From NCBI GenBank assembly GCA_031278145.1, contig JAITLA010000170.1:1-7381 (forward strand): a DNA stretch of 7,381 nucleotides. Reading direction: 5' to 3'. Both the position numbers and the translations under genes were made by a program. Numbering within the stretch: position 1 is the first letter of the stretch; each line of letters begins with the position of its first letter. Positions 1 to 7,381 of this stretch are shown piece after piece. Origin of the DNA: Eubacteriales Family XIII. Incertae Sedis bacterium. GTDB lineage: Bacteria > Bacillota_A > Clostridia > Peptostreptococcales > Anaerovoracaceae. The notes beneath the pieces were generated by a model. That model saw nothing but the letters and a program-made list of their open reading frames with translations. It searched no databases and had not been told where the DNA came from.

Positions 1-35
1 CTACACTCTTTCCCTACACGACGCTCTTCCGATCT
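1..35 (+). other. Illumina sequencing adapter remnant (artefact)
   Basis: The first 35 bases match the 3' part of the Illumina universal (TruSeq read 1) adapter. They begin CTACACTCTTTCCC and end GCTCTTCCGATCT, which is the usual ligation end. The genomic sequence starts directly after it at base 36, inside a copy of the dispersed repeat. This is library sequence left untrimmed at a contig end and should be removed from any annotation. Confidence 0.97.
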
Positions 36-85
36 CAATTCCAACATTGTATGTGTTACACAAATGAACCGTCCCCATGTGTTCC
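36..85 (+). repeat. Dispersed REP-like repeat, copy 1 (right part only)
   Basis: This stretch is identical to the right-hand part of the copy at 5277-5326. It runs from CAATTCCAACATTG through the right inverted arm (ATGAACCGTCCCCATGTG) and ends at GTTCC, after which the flanks diverge. The left arm and the inner hairpin are missing because the contig begins here behind adapter sequence, so the true genomic copy is probably longer. It lies downstream of the hybrid kinase gene. Confidence 0.9.
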
Positions 86-207
86 CAAGCCCACGGCCCG
101 TAACAGCCGGCTTTTGCACGGGGTCCGGGGCGAAGGGCCGGGGTGAAGGTCCGGGGCGGGGCGGCGGGCGGGGCGATGGGTTGTTTATGCCCGGAGCGGG
201 TTTTGGT
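86..207. other. G-rich intergenic stretch with 13-nt tandem repeat and G-quadruplex potential
   Basis: This 122-base gap lies between the kinase stop and the left repeat. On the plus strand, 120-180 is a dense run of G-tracts (GGGG or GGG separated by 1-9 bases), most compact at about 153-174. About 2.7 copies of a 13-nt unit of the form GKCCGGGGYGAAG begin at 123, 136 and 149. A weak CCCG-GAG-CGGG hairpin followed by TTTT at about 190-205 would read as a terminator only on the plus strand, where no gene is seen. I see no coding potential and no convincing intrinsic terminator for the kinase. Folding of the G-tracts is inferred. Confidence 0.55.
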
Positions 208-2355
<2,148 letters not shown>

Positions 2356-2363
2356 GGGACCGC

Positions 2364-2368
2364 CCTCC
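2364..2368 (-). promoter_or_regulatory. Ribosome binding site deciding the kinase GTG start
   Basis: On the minus strand GGAGG stands 8 nt before the GTG codon at 2355, in the 32-bp gap after the FIST stop codon. No other in-frame start nearby (ATG at 2463, or a TTG between the two) has as good a site. It supports a 715-residue product rather than a longer one. Confidence 0.75.
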
Positions 2369-2387
2369 GTGCTTTCCAAACGGGAAG

Positions 2388-3551
2388 TCAAAAAACCACC
2401 AAGGTGTAGGTGAGGTTGTGAAACCGGTTGACGGCGCCTCCCTTCTCGTCGTAGACGGGGCACATTTCCCCACCGCTGTAAAGCAGCATGAAGGGCAGGG
2501 TATCGCCTATCATCTCCGAGGTTCTCTTCATTTCTTCTTCCGAGTTGGGGCTGATCACGAGGCCGCGCGTGAAGCAGGGGATCGCGAGCATGAACGCGCC
2601 CCCCTTCGCTTCCACATCCGCGAGCGCCTGCGAAACGGTGGTTTGCGCCGTTTCCATGACGCTGTTGTAATCCACGTCCGCCATTGCGATCTTCGCGCCG
2701 ACCGGTATGTTCCCGCCGCAGAAGATGCCCTCTTCCGTGAAGGCGTACATGCTGAACGCAATCGGCTTCGTGCCGTCGCCGTAATCGATCAGAAAGGGCA
2801 GCGTGGTCACCGCCGCGAGGCCGTTGGTTTCCACGCCCAAGCTCGCAAGGTATTCGAGGCAGGGGATGTTGTCCACGCTCTTGAGCAGGGAGCCCTCCGC
2901 GTCCGTGACAACCGCCGTCTGCTGCTGGATGTTCTTCTCCGAGATCGCGGTTGTGAAGAAGCGCGGATTGATGGCGCCCTCAAAGAGGAGCAATGCGGCC
3001 TTGTTCCGGTCCGCCTCGCCGTTGCGAAAGACCATGCTGTGCTCGTAGGTGAGCGAGGTATCGTTGGACAGGGTTCCAAACACGGGCACGCCCCCGCCGA
3101 CCGCGTCAAGGCGGCGGAGCATGTTGTCGCCGCTGACATCGGTCATGATGGGCGCGAACGCGAGGATGAAGGAGGGATCGCCTTGCAGCTTGCCGCGCGC
3201 CTCCGCGTAGGCCCGCGCAAGGGGCGCATCGACGTCCTCCTTCGCAATCGTTTCGGAAAACGCGGTCGCAAAGCGCACGTCGTCGCTCGTCAGAATGGAA
3301 AGGCTGAGCTGCTCCAGCCCGTATCGCCCGTTGATCGCGCTGCCCAGGACCGTGCAGCCGATCACGTCGAAGGGCAGGATTTCGCACAGGGCACGCGCGA
3401 CGCCGGTTTCGACGAATTCATAGTAGCAGGCCACAATGCCGACGGAATGCGCCGAAAGGCCTCCTTCGAGATCGATCTGTGACCGGATCTCCTCCACAGC
3501 CGCAGCCACATCATCGATCTCGGATGTGCTTGCGGTAATCAGTTTGATCAT
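2388..3551 (-). CDS. FIST domain sensory protein
   Basis: Predicted 387-residue cytoplasmic protein matching the FIST_N plus FIST_C pair. This family is proposed to bind small ligands, possibly amino acids, and is often found with signal-transduction proteins. FIST_N spans about 30-200, with conserved glycine-rich stretches such as DVIGCTVLGSAING (62-75) and GGGVPVFGTLSND (152-164). FIST_C spans about 230-375 and ends in the typical GGEMCPVYDEKGGAVNRFHN (360-379). There is no signal peptide, membrane segment or enzymatic motif. The start is the ATG at 3551, preceded by GGAGG at 7 nt. The frame is open further to 3791, but that extension is only read-through of the repeat and is rejected. The kinase gene begins 32 bp downstream, which suggests that this protein senses a ligand and controls the kinase by contact. 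The ligand cannot be read from the sequence. Confidence 0.92.
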   Translation of the reverse strand: MIKLITASTSEIDDVAAAVEEIRSQIDLEGGLSAHSVGIVACYYEFVETGVARALCEILPFDVIGCTVLGSAINGRYGLEQLSLSILTSDDVRFATAFSETIAKEDVDAPLARAYAEARGKLQGDPSFILAFAPIMTDVSGDNMLRRLDAVGGGVPVFGTLSNDTSLTYEHSMVFRNGEADRNKAALLLFEGAINPRFFTTAISEKNIQQQTAVVTDAEGSLLKSVDNIPCLEYLASLGVETNGLAAVTTLPFLIDYGDGTKPIAFSMYAFTEEGIFCGGNIPVGAKIAMADVDYNSVMETAQTTVSQALADVEAKGGAFMLAIPCFTRGLVISPNSEEEMKRTSEMIGDTLPFMLLYSGGEMCPVYDEKGGAVNRFHNLTYTLVVF

Positions 3552-3558
3552 ACATGTT

Positions 3559-3563
3559 CCTCC
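3559..3563 (-). promoter_or_regulatory. Ribosome binding site deciding the FIST start
   Basis: GGAGG on the minus strand lies 7 nt before the ATG at 3551 (reads GGAGGAACATGTATG). It marks the real start of the FIST protein, 80 codons inside the longer open frame. The ATG that ends 2 nt earlier is in another frame and too close to the site. Confidence 0.8.
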
Positions 3564-3633
3564 GCGCCGAAGTCCGTAAGGGTTCTTGTTCGGTTTTTCA
3601 TGGTTTGGCAGACACTCTCCCGCAGACGCCGAT

Positions 3634-3768
3634 GTCACTGACAAAGTACACACGGGGACGGTTCTTTTGTGTATTGGGCAGGTTTGGCACTGTGGCCCGT
3701 GCCGGCAAATCGCACAATAATGAACCGTCCCCATGTGTTCCGGGCCCAATGCCGACTTTTTCAGTGAC
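3634..3768 (+). repeat. Dispersed REP-like repeat, copy 2 (with internal deletion)
   Basis: Copy in the gap between the aminotransferase stop and the FIST start. The left arm (3648-3673, containing GGGGACGGTTC) pairs with the right arm (3719-3738, containing GAACCGTCCCC). An inner hairpin, GGCAC-8 nt-GTGCC, lies between them. Compared with copies 3 and 4 it lacks 23 bases between CAAT and AATGAACC, which shortens the right arm. This copy also has an outer 8-bp inverted pair, GTCACTGA (3634-3641) and TCAGTGAC (3761-3768), suggesting the full element ends there. No promoter for the FIST operon is obvious in or beside it. It may act as a terminator or mRNA-processing structure after the aminotransferase gene, but there is no U-tract. 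Confidence 0.88.
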
Positions 3769-3787
3769 CTCCGGACGCCCGCGCGGA

Positions 3788-5152
3788 TCATTTCCGTTTT
3801 CCCGCCGCTTCTTTTATGGAGCGCTCAAAGATATCGAGGCCCGCGTCGAGCTGGGCGTCCGTCACGCAGAGCGGACACAGGAAGCGAATCGCGTTGCCGT
3901 AGGTCCCGGCGTTCTCGAGGACGAGGCCGCGCGTCCACGCGTCCGCCACAATCGCGTTCACGATGTCGGCGTCGGGCTCTTTCCCGGCCTTGGTCTTCAC
4001 GAACTCGACGCCGAGCATGGCGCCCACGCCCCTGACGTCCCCGATGAAGTCATACGCGTCTTTCCACGCGTTGAAGCGCTTTACGCACTTGTCGGCGATC
4101 CGCAGCGCCCTGCCCGGGTAGTCTTCCTTCGTCATCACCTCGAGGACCTTCAGCGCGGACGCGACGGCAACGGCGTTGCCGCAGTAGGTGCCGCCGATGG
4201 TGCCGCCCGGCGTGCCGTCGAAGATCTCTTTGCGGGCCACGACCGCGGAGAGCGGCAGGCCGCCCGCGATGGACTTGGCCATGGTGATGATGTCGGGGGC
4301 GCAGCCCGCTTCTTCGTAGTATTCCGACGCAAACATCCTGCCGGAGCGCGCGAAGCCCGTCTGCACCTCGTCCGTGATCATGAGGATGCCGTGCTTGTCG
4401 CAGATGGCCCTGACCGCCTTGACCCATTCGAGCGGCGCGGGCACGAAGCCGCCCTCGCCCTGCACGGGCTCGAAGACGATGGCCGCCACGTACTGCGCGG
4501 GCGAAACCTCCACGAATACCTCTTCCAGCTTCTTGATGTAATAATCGACGGCTTCCGCCTCGCTCACGCCGGCGGGCCGCCTGTAGATGTTCGGGAATTC
4601 CGCCCGGTAGACGCCGTCCGGGAAGGGTCCCATGCCGACGGCGTAGGCTTTCTTGGCCGTCATCGTCATCGTGAGCATGGTGCGGCCGTGAAAGGCGCCC
4701 GTGAAGACGATGATGTTCGGCCTCTTCGTGAAGCCCCGCGCGATCTTGACCGCGTTTTCGTCGGCCTCGGCGCCGCTGTTCACGAACATCGTGTTTCGCG
4801 TTTCGCCCTTCACGGGCGCGATCTTGTTCAGGGCCTCCGCCAGATCGAGGTAGCCCTCGTGCGTCACGATGTTCATCATGGAGTGGAAATATTTTTCGGA
4901 TTGTTCCTTTACGGCCGCGATGAGCGCGGGATGGCTATAGCCGATGTTCAGCACGCCGACGCCCCCGACCCAGTCAAGGAAAATATTTCCATCAACGTCC
5001 TCGAACATGGCGCCCTCGCCGCGTTTGATCACGAGCGGATAGATGGATTTGATGGCGGCCGGTATCACGCGCGCCCGTTTTTCGAGGATCTGTTTCGCCT
5101 TCGGACCGGGCAGGGCCGTGCTTACCTTTGGTAATGCTTCTCGTAATGACAT
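3788..5152 (-). CDS. gabT: Class III PLP aminotransferase, 4-aminobutyrate aminotransferase type
   Basis: Predicted 454-residue cytoplasmic PLP enzyme, full length for the family. It should move the amino group of GABA (or a related omega-amino acid such as 5-aminovalerate or beta-alanine) to 2-oxoglutarate, giving succinate semialdehyde and glutamate. Visible class III landmarks are: GGVGVLNIGYSHP (63-75); NSGAEADENAVKIAR (125-139), which binds PLP phosphate; AFHGRT (153-158) with Arg157; FEPVQGEGGF (227-236) with Glu228; DEVQTGFAR (261-269) with Asp261; AKSIAGGLPLS (292-302) with the Schiff-base Lys293; and GGTYCGN (320-326). The stretch GDVRGVGAMLGVEF (371-384) is also typical of GabT. The usual GNP is GNA here, a minor change. 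The start has GGGAGGAG about 7 nt upstream. It lies downstream of a sigma-54 activator in the same direction, with a repeat between them. No gabD partner is in the window, so the exact substrate is uncertain. Confidence 0.9.
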   Translation of the reverse strand: MSLREALPKVSTALPGPKAKQILEKRARVIPAAIKSIYPLVIKRGEGAMFEDVDGNIFLDWVGGVGVLNIGYSHPALIAAVKEQSEKYFHSMMNIVTHEGYLDLAEALNKIAPVKGETRNTMFVNSGAEADENAVKIARGFTKRPNIIVFTGAFHGRTMLTMTMTAKKAYAVGMGPFPDGVYRAEFPNIYRRPAGVSEAEAVDYYIKKLEEVFVEVSPAQYVAAIVFEPVQGEGGFVPAPLEWVKAVRAICDKHGILMITDEVQTGFARSGRMFASEYYEEAGCAPDIITMAKSIAGGLPLSAVVARKEIFDGTPGGTIGGTYCGNAVAVASALKVLEVMTKEDYPGRALRIADKCVKRFNAWKDAYDFIGDVRGVGAMLGVEFVKTKAGKEPDADIVNAIVADAWTRGLVLENAGTYGNAIRFLCPLCVTDAQLDAGLDIFERSIKEAAGKRK

Positions 5153-5207
5153 GATTTACTCCTCCCTTTTTTAAAACCCACATTTGATTGTTGCAAAAGC
5201 CCCGAAC
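5153..5207 (-). promoter_or_regulatory. AT-rich leader of the aminotransferase gene
   Basis: This 55-bp AT-rich stretch lies between repeat copy 3 and the aminotransferase start and carries the strong GGGAGGAG ribosome binding site (5159-5166). No TGGCAC-N5-TTGC sigma-54 site is visible, although a sigma-54 activator is encoded just upstream. A weak sigma-70-like pair (TTGCAA and TAAAAA, 17-bp spacing) would place the start of transcription inside the ribosome binding site, so I do not rely on it. The real promoter may lie further upstream, within or beyond the repeat. Confidence 0.35.
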
Positions 5208-5326
5208 GTACACACGGGGACGGTTCTTTTGTGTATTGGGCAGGTTTGGCACTGTGGCCCGTGTCGGTAAATCGCGCAATTCCAACATTGTATGTGTTAC
5301 ACAAATGAACCGTCCCCATGTGTTCC
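5208..5326 (+). repeat. Dispersed REP-like repeat, copy 3 (complete core)
   Basis: This copy has both full arms. The left arm (5210-5235) and right arm (5298-5323) are 26-bp inverted repeats agreeing at 24 positions, with GGGGACGGTTC at their heart. The inner hairpin has arms at 5248-5252 and 5261-5265. Here one arm reads GTGTC rather than GTGCC, which keeps pairing as a G-U wobble only in plus-strand RNA. The outer GTCACTGAC flank seen in copies 2 and 4 is absent, so the shared core starts at GTACACAC. It lies between the sigma-54 activator stop and the aminotransferase start. The sequence resembles REP/BIME repeats, but no RAYT-type transposase is present. Confidence 0.92.
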
Positions 5327-5335
5327 GCGAACGGT

Positions 5336-5354
5336 CGCGCGCCGCAGGCGCGCG
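5336..5354 (-). terminator. Strong GC-only hairpin just after the activator stop
   Basis: A perfect 8-bp stem (CGCGCGCC and GGCGCGCG) with a 3-nt loop lies 8 bp downstream of the activator stop codon. Its position fits a transcription stop or an mRNA 3'-end stabiliser. No U-tract follows on the minus strand, so it is not a classical intrinsic terminator. It sits against repeat copy 3, and the two may work together. Confidence 0.4.
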
Positions 5355-5362
5355 CGGGGCCC

Positions 5363-7162
5363 CTAATCGATATTGAACTCAGCCAGCCTGCGGTACAGCG
5401 TCGCCCTCGATATGCCGAGCTCCTTGGCGACGGCGTCCTTGGCACGGCTGCCGGAGCCGTATTGTTCCAGACGCTTCAAGATGATCTCGTTTTCGTAGGC
5501 GCGCATCCGCTTCGCAAGGGAAATGCCTTCCTTCGCCGGCTGCGGCCCTTTCGCCTTCTTGCCGCGCAGAAGTCCGGCGGGGATGGCGTCCACGTCTATG
5601 CGGTCGCCGCAGGCCATGTTGACGCCGTATTCCACGGCGTTTTCGAGTTCCCTGACGTTGCCGGGCCAGCCGTACTCCACATAGACGCCTTCCGCCCGTT
5701 CCGTGAATCCGACGATGCTCTTGTTCATGAAGGCGTTGTATTTGGCCAGGAAGTGATCCATCAGAAGCCGGATGTCCTCCCGTCTGCCGCGCAGGGGCGG
5801 CGTCGTGAGGGGGATTACGCTGAGGCGGTAGTACAGGTCTTCCCGGAAGGTCCCGCAGCGTATCATCTCTTCGAGGTTCTTGTTCGTGGCCGCGATGACC
5901 CGCACGTTCACGATGACGGTCTTGTTGCCGCCGACGCGCTCAAAGCGCATGTCTTGCAGCACACGCAGCAGTTTCACCTGCAAGTGGAGCGGCATGTCCC
6001 CTATCTCGTCAAGAAAGATGCTGCCGCCGTCCGCCAGCTCGAACTTGCCGATTTTGCCGCGCTCGTTCGCGCCCGTGAAGGCGCCTTTTTCGTAGCCGAA
6101 GAGCTCACTCTCCAGCAGGTTTTCCGGTATCGCGCCGCAGTTGACGGTCACGAAGGGGCCGCCCGCGCGCGGGCCCGAGTAGTGGATGGCCTTCGCGAAC
6201 ATCTCCTTGCCCGTACCGCTCTCGCCCGTGATCAGCACCGTGGAGCTGCCGCGGGCAATCGTCACGGCCTGATTCTTGACGCGAAGCATCGGTTCGTCGC
6301 CGCCTATGATGTCGTCGAATGTATACTTGAGCGAACCCGTATTGATGCTGTACGCGAGCTTTTGGGCTTCTTCGATGTCCCGGAAGGAGATCACGACACC
6401 CCGCGTTTCCGCGCCGCTGCAATACGGCTTGGCGGTCACGATGAAATGCCGGGTGCCCTTCCAGGTCCGGTAGACTTCTTCGCGCTCCGTGTAGCCTTGC
6501 CCCGTCTTTATCACGTCCGGGGCCGGCGTGCCGTGCATGTATCCGCTGATATGGCTGCCTATGATGGCGCTTCTCGGGACGGAGAACAGCTTTTCCGCCG
6601 CTTTGTTGCAATGTTTGATGTAGCCGTTGCAATCTATGTCGAAGATGCCTTCGTGCGTGGCCTCGATGACCGTGGTCAGCTCGTTCATCGTGCTTTCGGC
6701 GGCGTTCAGCAGGGCGCGCTGGTCGGCCTTGGCCGCGAGCAGATCCGCCATCTTCTCGACGAAGACGGCCATGTTTTCGTGCCGGTCGATCAGCACGGCG
6801 CGCTGTTCCTCCTGTACGGCGATCAGGCCGATGACGCCGATGACGGCGCCGTGAAGGAGGATGGGCGTGCAGATCTCCGCGAGTTCCCGCGCGGCGGGCG
6901 GGAGCAGGGACGCGCCGTAGTCGGGGCACTTGTCCGTGTCCTCGATGTAGGCCGTCGCGTCGCTCCGCAGCATGCGCGCGTACAGATATTCCCCGTCGAG
7001 CCGGCCGAGTTCTTCCTTCGCGCCTATCTTGTCGCGAAGCGCGCCCGTACCGCCGACCAGGGTCAGTTCGTCATCGACGATCTCCACCTCCACGCCTATG
7101 GCGATGGAAATGGCGTCGGCCACCTGCTGTACGCCGGTTGAAATGTCCATCAATAATGACAT
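5363..7162 (-). CDS. Sigma-54-dependent transcriptional activator (GAF-PAS-AAA+-Fis HTH)
   Basis: Predicted 599-residue bacterial enhancer-binding protein. A GAF-like sensor domain covers about 10-145 (with DKCPDYG at 77-83 and a conserved [19 protein letters not shown] stretch around 97-115). A PAS domain covers about 160-265. The AAA+ ATPase domain covers about 280-510, with Walker A GESGTGKE (313-320), the sigma-54 contact loop GAFTGA (360-365), Walker B SIFLDE (381-386) and WPGNVREL (499-506). A Fis-type helix-turn-helix (about 555-596) ends in [15 protein letters not shown]. All residues needed to open sigma-54 promoters are present. There is no receiver domain, so control is probably by ligands on GAF/PAS. 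The start at 7162 has AGAGGA 5 nt upstream; Met5 is a possible alternative start. The aminotransferase gene downstream in the same direction is the obvious candidate target, but this is inferred from position only. Confidence 0.94.
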   Translation of the reverse strand: MSLLMDISTGVQQVADAISIAIGVEVEIVDDELTLVGGTGALRDKIGAKEELGRLDGEYLYARMLRSDATAYIEDTDKCPDYGASLLPPAARELAEICTPILLHGAVIGVIGLIAVQEEQRAVLIDRHENMAVFVEKMADLLAAKADQRALLNAAESTMNELTTVIEATHEGIFDIDCNGYIKHCNKAAEKLFSVPRSAIIGSHISGYMHGTPAPDVIKTGQGYTEREEVYRTWKGTRHFIVTAKPYCSGAETRGVVISFRDIEEAQKLAYSINTGSLKYTFDDIIGGDEPMLRVKNQAVTIARGSSTVLITGESGTGKEMFAKAIHYSGPRAGGPFVTVNCGAIPENLLESELFGYEKGAFTGANERGKIGKFELADGGSIFLDEIGDMPLHLQVKLLRVLQDMRFERVGGNKTVIVNVRVIAATNKNLEEMIRCGTFREDLYYRLSVIPLTTPPLRGRREDIRLLMDHFLAKYNAFMNKSIVGFTERAEGVYVEYGWPGNVRELENAVEYGVNMACGDRIDVDAIPAGLLRGKKAKGPQPAKEGISLAKRMRAYENEIILKRLEQYGSGSRAKDAVAKELGISRATLYRRLAEFNID

Positions 7163-7182
7163 ATGCGTCCTCTGCGATTCTT

Positions 7183-7211
7183 ATTGTACCGGAAGATGCC
7201 GCGTTTTTCTA
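7183..7211 (-). promoter_or_regulatory. Possible sigma-A promoter of the activator gene
   Basis: On the minus strand TACAAT (7188-7183) is preceded after a 17-bp spacer by TAGAAA (7211-7206). These match 5 of 6 and 4 of 6 positions of the -10 and -35 consensus. Transcription would start near 7176, leaving a very short leader with the AGAGGA site close to the 5' end. It is plausible by position and spacing but not proven. Confidence 0.45.
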
Positions 7212-7214
7212 CGA

Positions 7215-7232
7215 TTATTTGATTTATTTGAT
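7215..7232 (-). repeat. Two tandem 9-bp AT-rich units upstream of the activator promoter
   Basis: TTATTTGAT occurs twice head to tail, directly upstream of the proposed -35 box. It could be an UP element or an operator, perhaps for autoregulation. It could also be simple AT-rich sequence. A 12-bp palindrome, TTTTTCGAAAAA, follows at 7235-7246. Confidence 0.35.
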
Positions 7233-7265
7233 CGTTTTTCGAAAAAAAAGGTGTCAGGTCGCCTG

Positions 7266-7381
7266 AGGTCACTGACAAAGTACACACGGGGACGGTTCTT
7301 TTGTGTATTGGGCAGGTTTGGCACTGTGGCCCGTGCCGGTAAATCGCGCAATTCCAACATTGTATGTGTTACACAAATGAA
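7266..7381 (+). repeat. Dispersed REP-like repeat, copy 4 (cut by window end)
   Basis: This copy has the outer flank AGGTCACTGA (7266-7275), the left arm (7282-7307), an inner hairpin GGCAC/GTGCC, and the start of the right arm up to ATGAA, where the window ends. It agrees with copy 3 over nearly its whole length and shares the outer flank with copy 2. AGGTCACTGA is the exact reverse complement of the right outer flank of copy 2 (3761-3770), which supports these as the element's ends. It lies upstream of the sigma-54 activator gene. A small TCAGG-TCG-CCTGA palindrome sits just to the left (about 7255-7267). Confidence 0.92.

Noticed and set aside
2356..2463. A 36-codon N-terminal extension of the kinase starting at 2463
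   Set aside because: It overlaps the 3' end of the FIST gene in another frame and lacks a good ribosome binding site. The GTG at 2355 has GGAGG at 8 nt.
3680..3705. A sigma-54-like TGGCAC inside the repeat
   Set aside because: TGGCAC is present on the plus strand, but the -12 half is off by one base (CG where GC is needed), and it points away from the genes.
3552..3791. An 80-codon N-terminal extension of the FIST protein starting at 3791
   Set aside because: It is a translation of repeat copy 2 and its flanks, has no ribosome binding site at its start, and the ATG at 3551 has an ideal GGAGG site where family similarity begins.
5122..5445. Short minus-strand frames reading through the repeat (for example 5122-5445 and 4992-5288)
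   Set aside because: They are translations of the repeat and the aminotransferase leader in other frames. The same peptide pieces recur at each copy, which marks them as spurious.

Overview
This window is a bacterial contig of about 7.4 kb, with GC-rich coding DNA and short AT-rich patches upstream of some starts. All four recognisable genes lie on the minus strand. Strong GGAGG-type ribosome binding sites, a soluble FIST/hybrid-kinase pair and a GAF-PAS-AAA+ sigma-54 activator suggest a GC-rich member of the Bacillota (Clostridia-like). This is an inference from gene content; no 16S or other marker gene is present.

In the direction of transcription (right to left), the window holds four genes. 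First is a sigma-54-dependent activator (7162 to 5363). Second is a class III PLP aminotransferase of the GabT type (5152 to 3788). Third is a FIST-domain sensory protein (3551 to 2388), followed 32 bp later by a soluble PAS hybrid histidine kinase with two receiver domains (2355 to 208). The FIST protein and the kinase probably form one operon and one signalling unit. The activator and the aminotransferase are neighbours in the same direction and may be regulator and target, but no -24/-12 promoter is visible between them.

The most distinctive feature is a dispersed REP/BIME-like repeat of about 120 bp, with long inverted arms containing GGGGACGGTTC / GAACCGTCCCC and a small inner hairpin. 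It occurs four times, always in the same orientation, in every intergenic gap that separates transcription units: 36-85 (partial), 3634-3768, 5208-5326 and 7266-7381 (cut by the window end). It therefore brackets each unit: activator, aminotransferase and FIST-kinase. No transposase is present.

The first 35 bases are Illumina adapter sequence, not genome. Both contig ends lie inside the repeat, which explains where assembly stopped. Between the kinase stop and the left repeat lies a strongly G-rich stretch (about 120-180) with a 13-nt tandem repeat and G-quadruplex potential. The long plus-strand open frames opposite the genes are shadows of GC-rich coding sequence. I see no complete undescribed system. 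The best leads are the repeat-punctuated layout and the FIST-hybrid kinase pair that lacks an output partner.
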